DNA from: Chitinophagaceae bacterium
GTDB lineage: Bacteria; Bacteroidota; Bacteroidia; Chitinophagales; Chitinophagaceae
Direction: 5' to 3'
Assembly (NCBI GenBank): GCA_016720745.1
Contig: JADKKA010000018.1
Coordinates: 434,001 to 498,000, forward strand
Length of the DNA: 64,000 nt
Below, piece by piece: positions 63,047 through 64,000 of this stretch (positions are counted from its first letter, which is position 1; the number at the start of each line of letters is the position of its first letter). The position numbers and the translations under genes are program-made. Below the pieces are notes generated by a model. That model saw nothing but the letters and a program-made list of their open reading frames with translations, was not told where the DNA came from and did no database searches.

Positions 63047-64000
63047 ATGAGAAGTCAATTAATTAAAATAACAGGAATGATTGCTGCAGCAGCACTGTTC
63101 CTGGCTTCCTGTACCAAGGATCTTGACAGGCAGCCGAAGTATGGAAATACTGCCGCTTCCTTATATGTGAACCTGGCAGGATATAAATCTGTGATGGCCA
63201 AAGTGTATGCAGGCCTCACCCTGACTGGTAATAACGGTCCCGACGGATCCGGTGATATCTCCGGTATCGATGAAGGATTCTCCAGTTATATCCGCCAATA
63301 CTGGTCAGCCCAGGAATTGTCTACCGACGAAGCCGTGATTGGATGGAATGATGCCACCATCAAGGACTTTCATCACATGACCTGGAGCCCTGCCGATGTA
63401 TTTATCAGGGCCTTATACAGTCGTATTTATTTTCAGATCACATTGGCCAACGAGTTTATCCGCGAAAGTGATGCCTCCAAAGTAAGTGATAGAGGTATCA
63501 GCGGTGCCGATGCCACCGAGATTGCTTACATGCATGCTGAAGCCAGGTTCCTGAGAGCCCTCAGCTATTACCATGCGATGGACCTGTTTGGCAATGTACC
63601 TTTTGTAACGGAAGATGATAATGTAGGCGCTTTTCTGCCGAATCAAATCACCCGGACCAATCTGTTCAATTATATTGAATCAGAACTGAAAGCAATTGAA
63701 ACAGAACTGAAAGATGCCCGTACGAATGAATATGGCCGTGCTGATAAAGCAGCAGCCTGGGCATTATTATCCCGTTTGTATCTGAATGCACAGGTGTATA
63801 CCGGTACTGCAAAGTATTCCGAGTGTATTACTTATTGTAATAAAATCACGGCTATCCCCGGATATGCTCTGATCAATAACTATCGCAACCTGTTCCTGGC
63901 GGACAATAACACTACTTCCGGGTCAGAATTCATCTTCGCTGTTAACTTCGATGGAAATAAAGCCCGTACCTGGGGCGGTACCACTTTCCTGGTACATGCA
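63047..64000 (+). CDS. SusD-like nutrient-binding lipoprotein (partial, 3' end beyond window)
   Basis: 318 codons are visible from the ATG at 63047, still open at the window end. Lipoprotein signal MRSQLIKITGMIAAAALFLA followed by SC at the lipidation site. SusD/RagB TPR-like features: AEARFLRALSYYHAMDLFGN, then VPFVTEDD, and later GRADKAAAWALLSRLYLNAQ. It caps the SusC barrel and binds the glycan at the cell surface. Gap to susC is 37 nt, so the pair is co-transcribed. Confidence 0.92.
   Translation, partial: MRSQLIKITGMIAAAALFLASCTKDLDRQPKYGNTAASLYVNLAGYKSVMAKVYAGLTLTGNNGPDGSGDISGIDEGFSSYIRQYWSAQELSTDEAVIGWNDATIKDFHHMTWSPADVFIRALYSRIYFQITLANEFIRESDASKVSDRGISGADATEIAYMHAEARFLRALSYYHAMDLFGNVPFVTEDDNVGAFLPNQITRTNLFNYIESELKAIETELKDARTNEYGRADKAAAWALLSRLYLNAQVYTGTAKYSECITYCNKITAIPGYALINNYRNLFLADNNTTSGSEFIFAVNFDGNKARTWGGTTFLVHA

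Overview
The window is typical of a Bacteroidota chromosome, most like an aerobic member of the Chitinophagaceae. The evidence is SusC/SusD-type transporters, several proteins with C-terminal type IX secretion (T9SS) sorting domains, a plug-bearing alpha-2-macroglobulin protein, a complete phenylacetyl-CoA epoxidase cluster, and TTTG / TAnnTTTG-type promoter elements. The taxonomy is inferred from gene content; no rRNA or tRNA gene was found.

Layout. 1-5634 (minus): a SusC-type barrel protein lacking a plug, followed 3 nt later by an alpha-2-macroglobulin-like protein that carries a TonB plug, cut by the window edge. 5936-7663: secreted amidohydrolase. 7767-15930: two very large proteins of unknown function (1444 and 1181 aa, the latter with a Tat-like leader). 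16201-21170: small membrane, lipoprotein, dioxygenase and secreted-protein genes. 22160-24905: four-subunit 2-oxoacid:ferredoxin oxidoreductase operon plus a glycine-rich-domain gene, flanked on both sides by copies of a large, internally palindromic non-coding element (about 21.3-22.1 kb and 26.0-26.9 kb). 26975-30691: barrel protein, a signal-peptidase-like lipoprotein lacking its general-base lysine, and an S46 dipeptidyl-peptidase. 30787-34753: GH18 lipoprotein, unknown secreted protein, Zn-ribbon protein, Obg GTPase, small lipoprotein. 34815-40507: three T9SS cargo genes, the last broken by clustered frameshifts. 40811-48107: phenylacetate (paa) cluster paaR-E-(orphan)-A-(lipoprotein)-B-C-D-G-I-Y; paaC carries a frameshift. 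48222-56048: PfkB kinase, lamin-tail protein, a candidate small RNA with its own promoter and terminator, asd, DUF2461, NUMOD/HNH protein and ligA. 56195-64000: starch-type polysaccharide utilisation locus (GH13 enzyme, NrtR-like Nudix regulator, SusC, partial SusD).

Working together. PaaR probably controls conversion of phenylacetyl-CoA to its ring epoxide (PaaABCDE) and to the oxepin (PaaG), with PaaI and PaaY as thioesterases; the ligase and lower-pathway genes are not in the window. The Nudix-family regulator sits between the amylase and the SusCD pair, and two inverted repeats overlap the susC promoter candidate. The most unusual items are the apparent split of a TonB-dependent transporter into separate barrel and plug polypeptides at 1-5634, the two-copy palindromic element, the giant-protein pair, and the candidate small RNA before asd.
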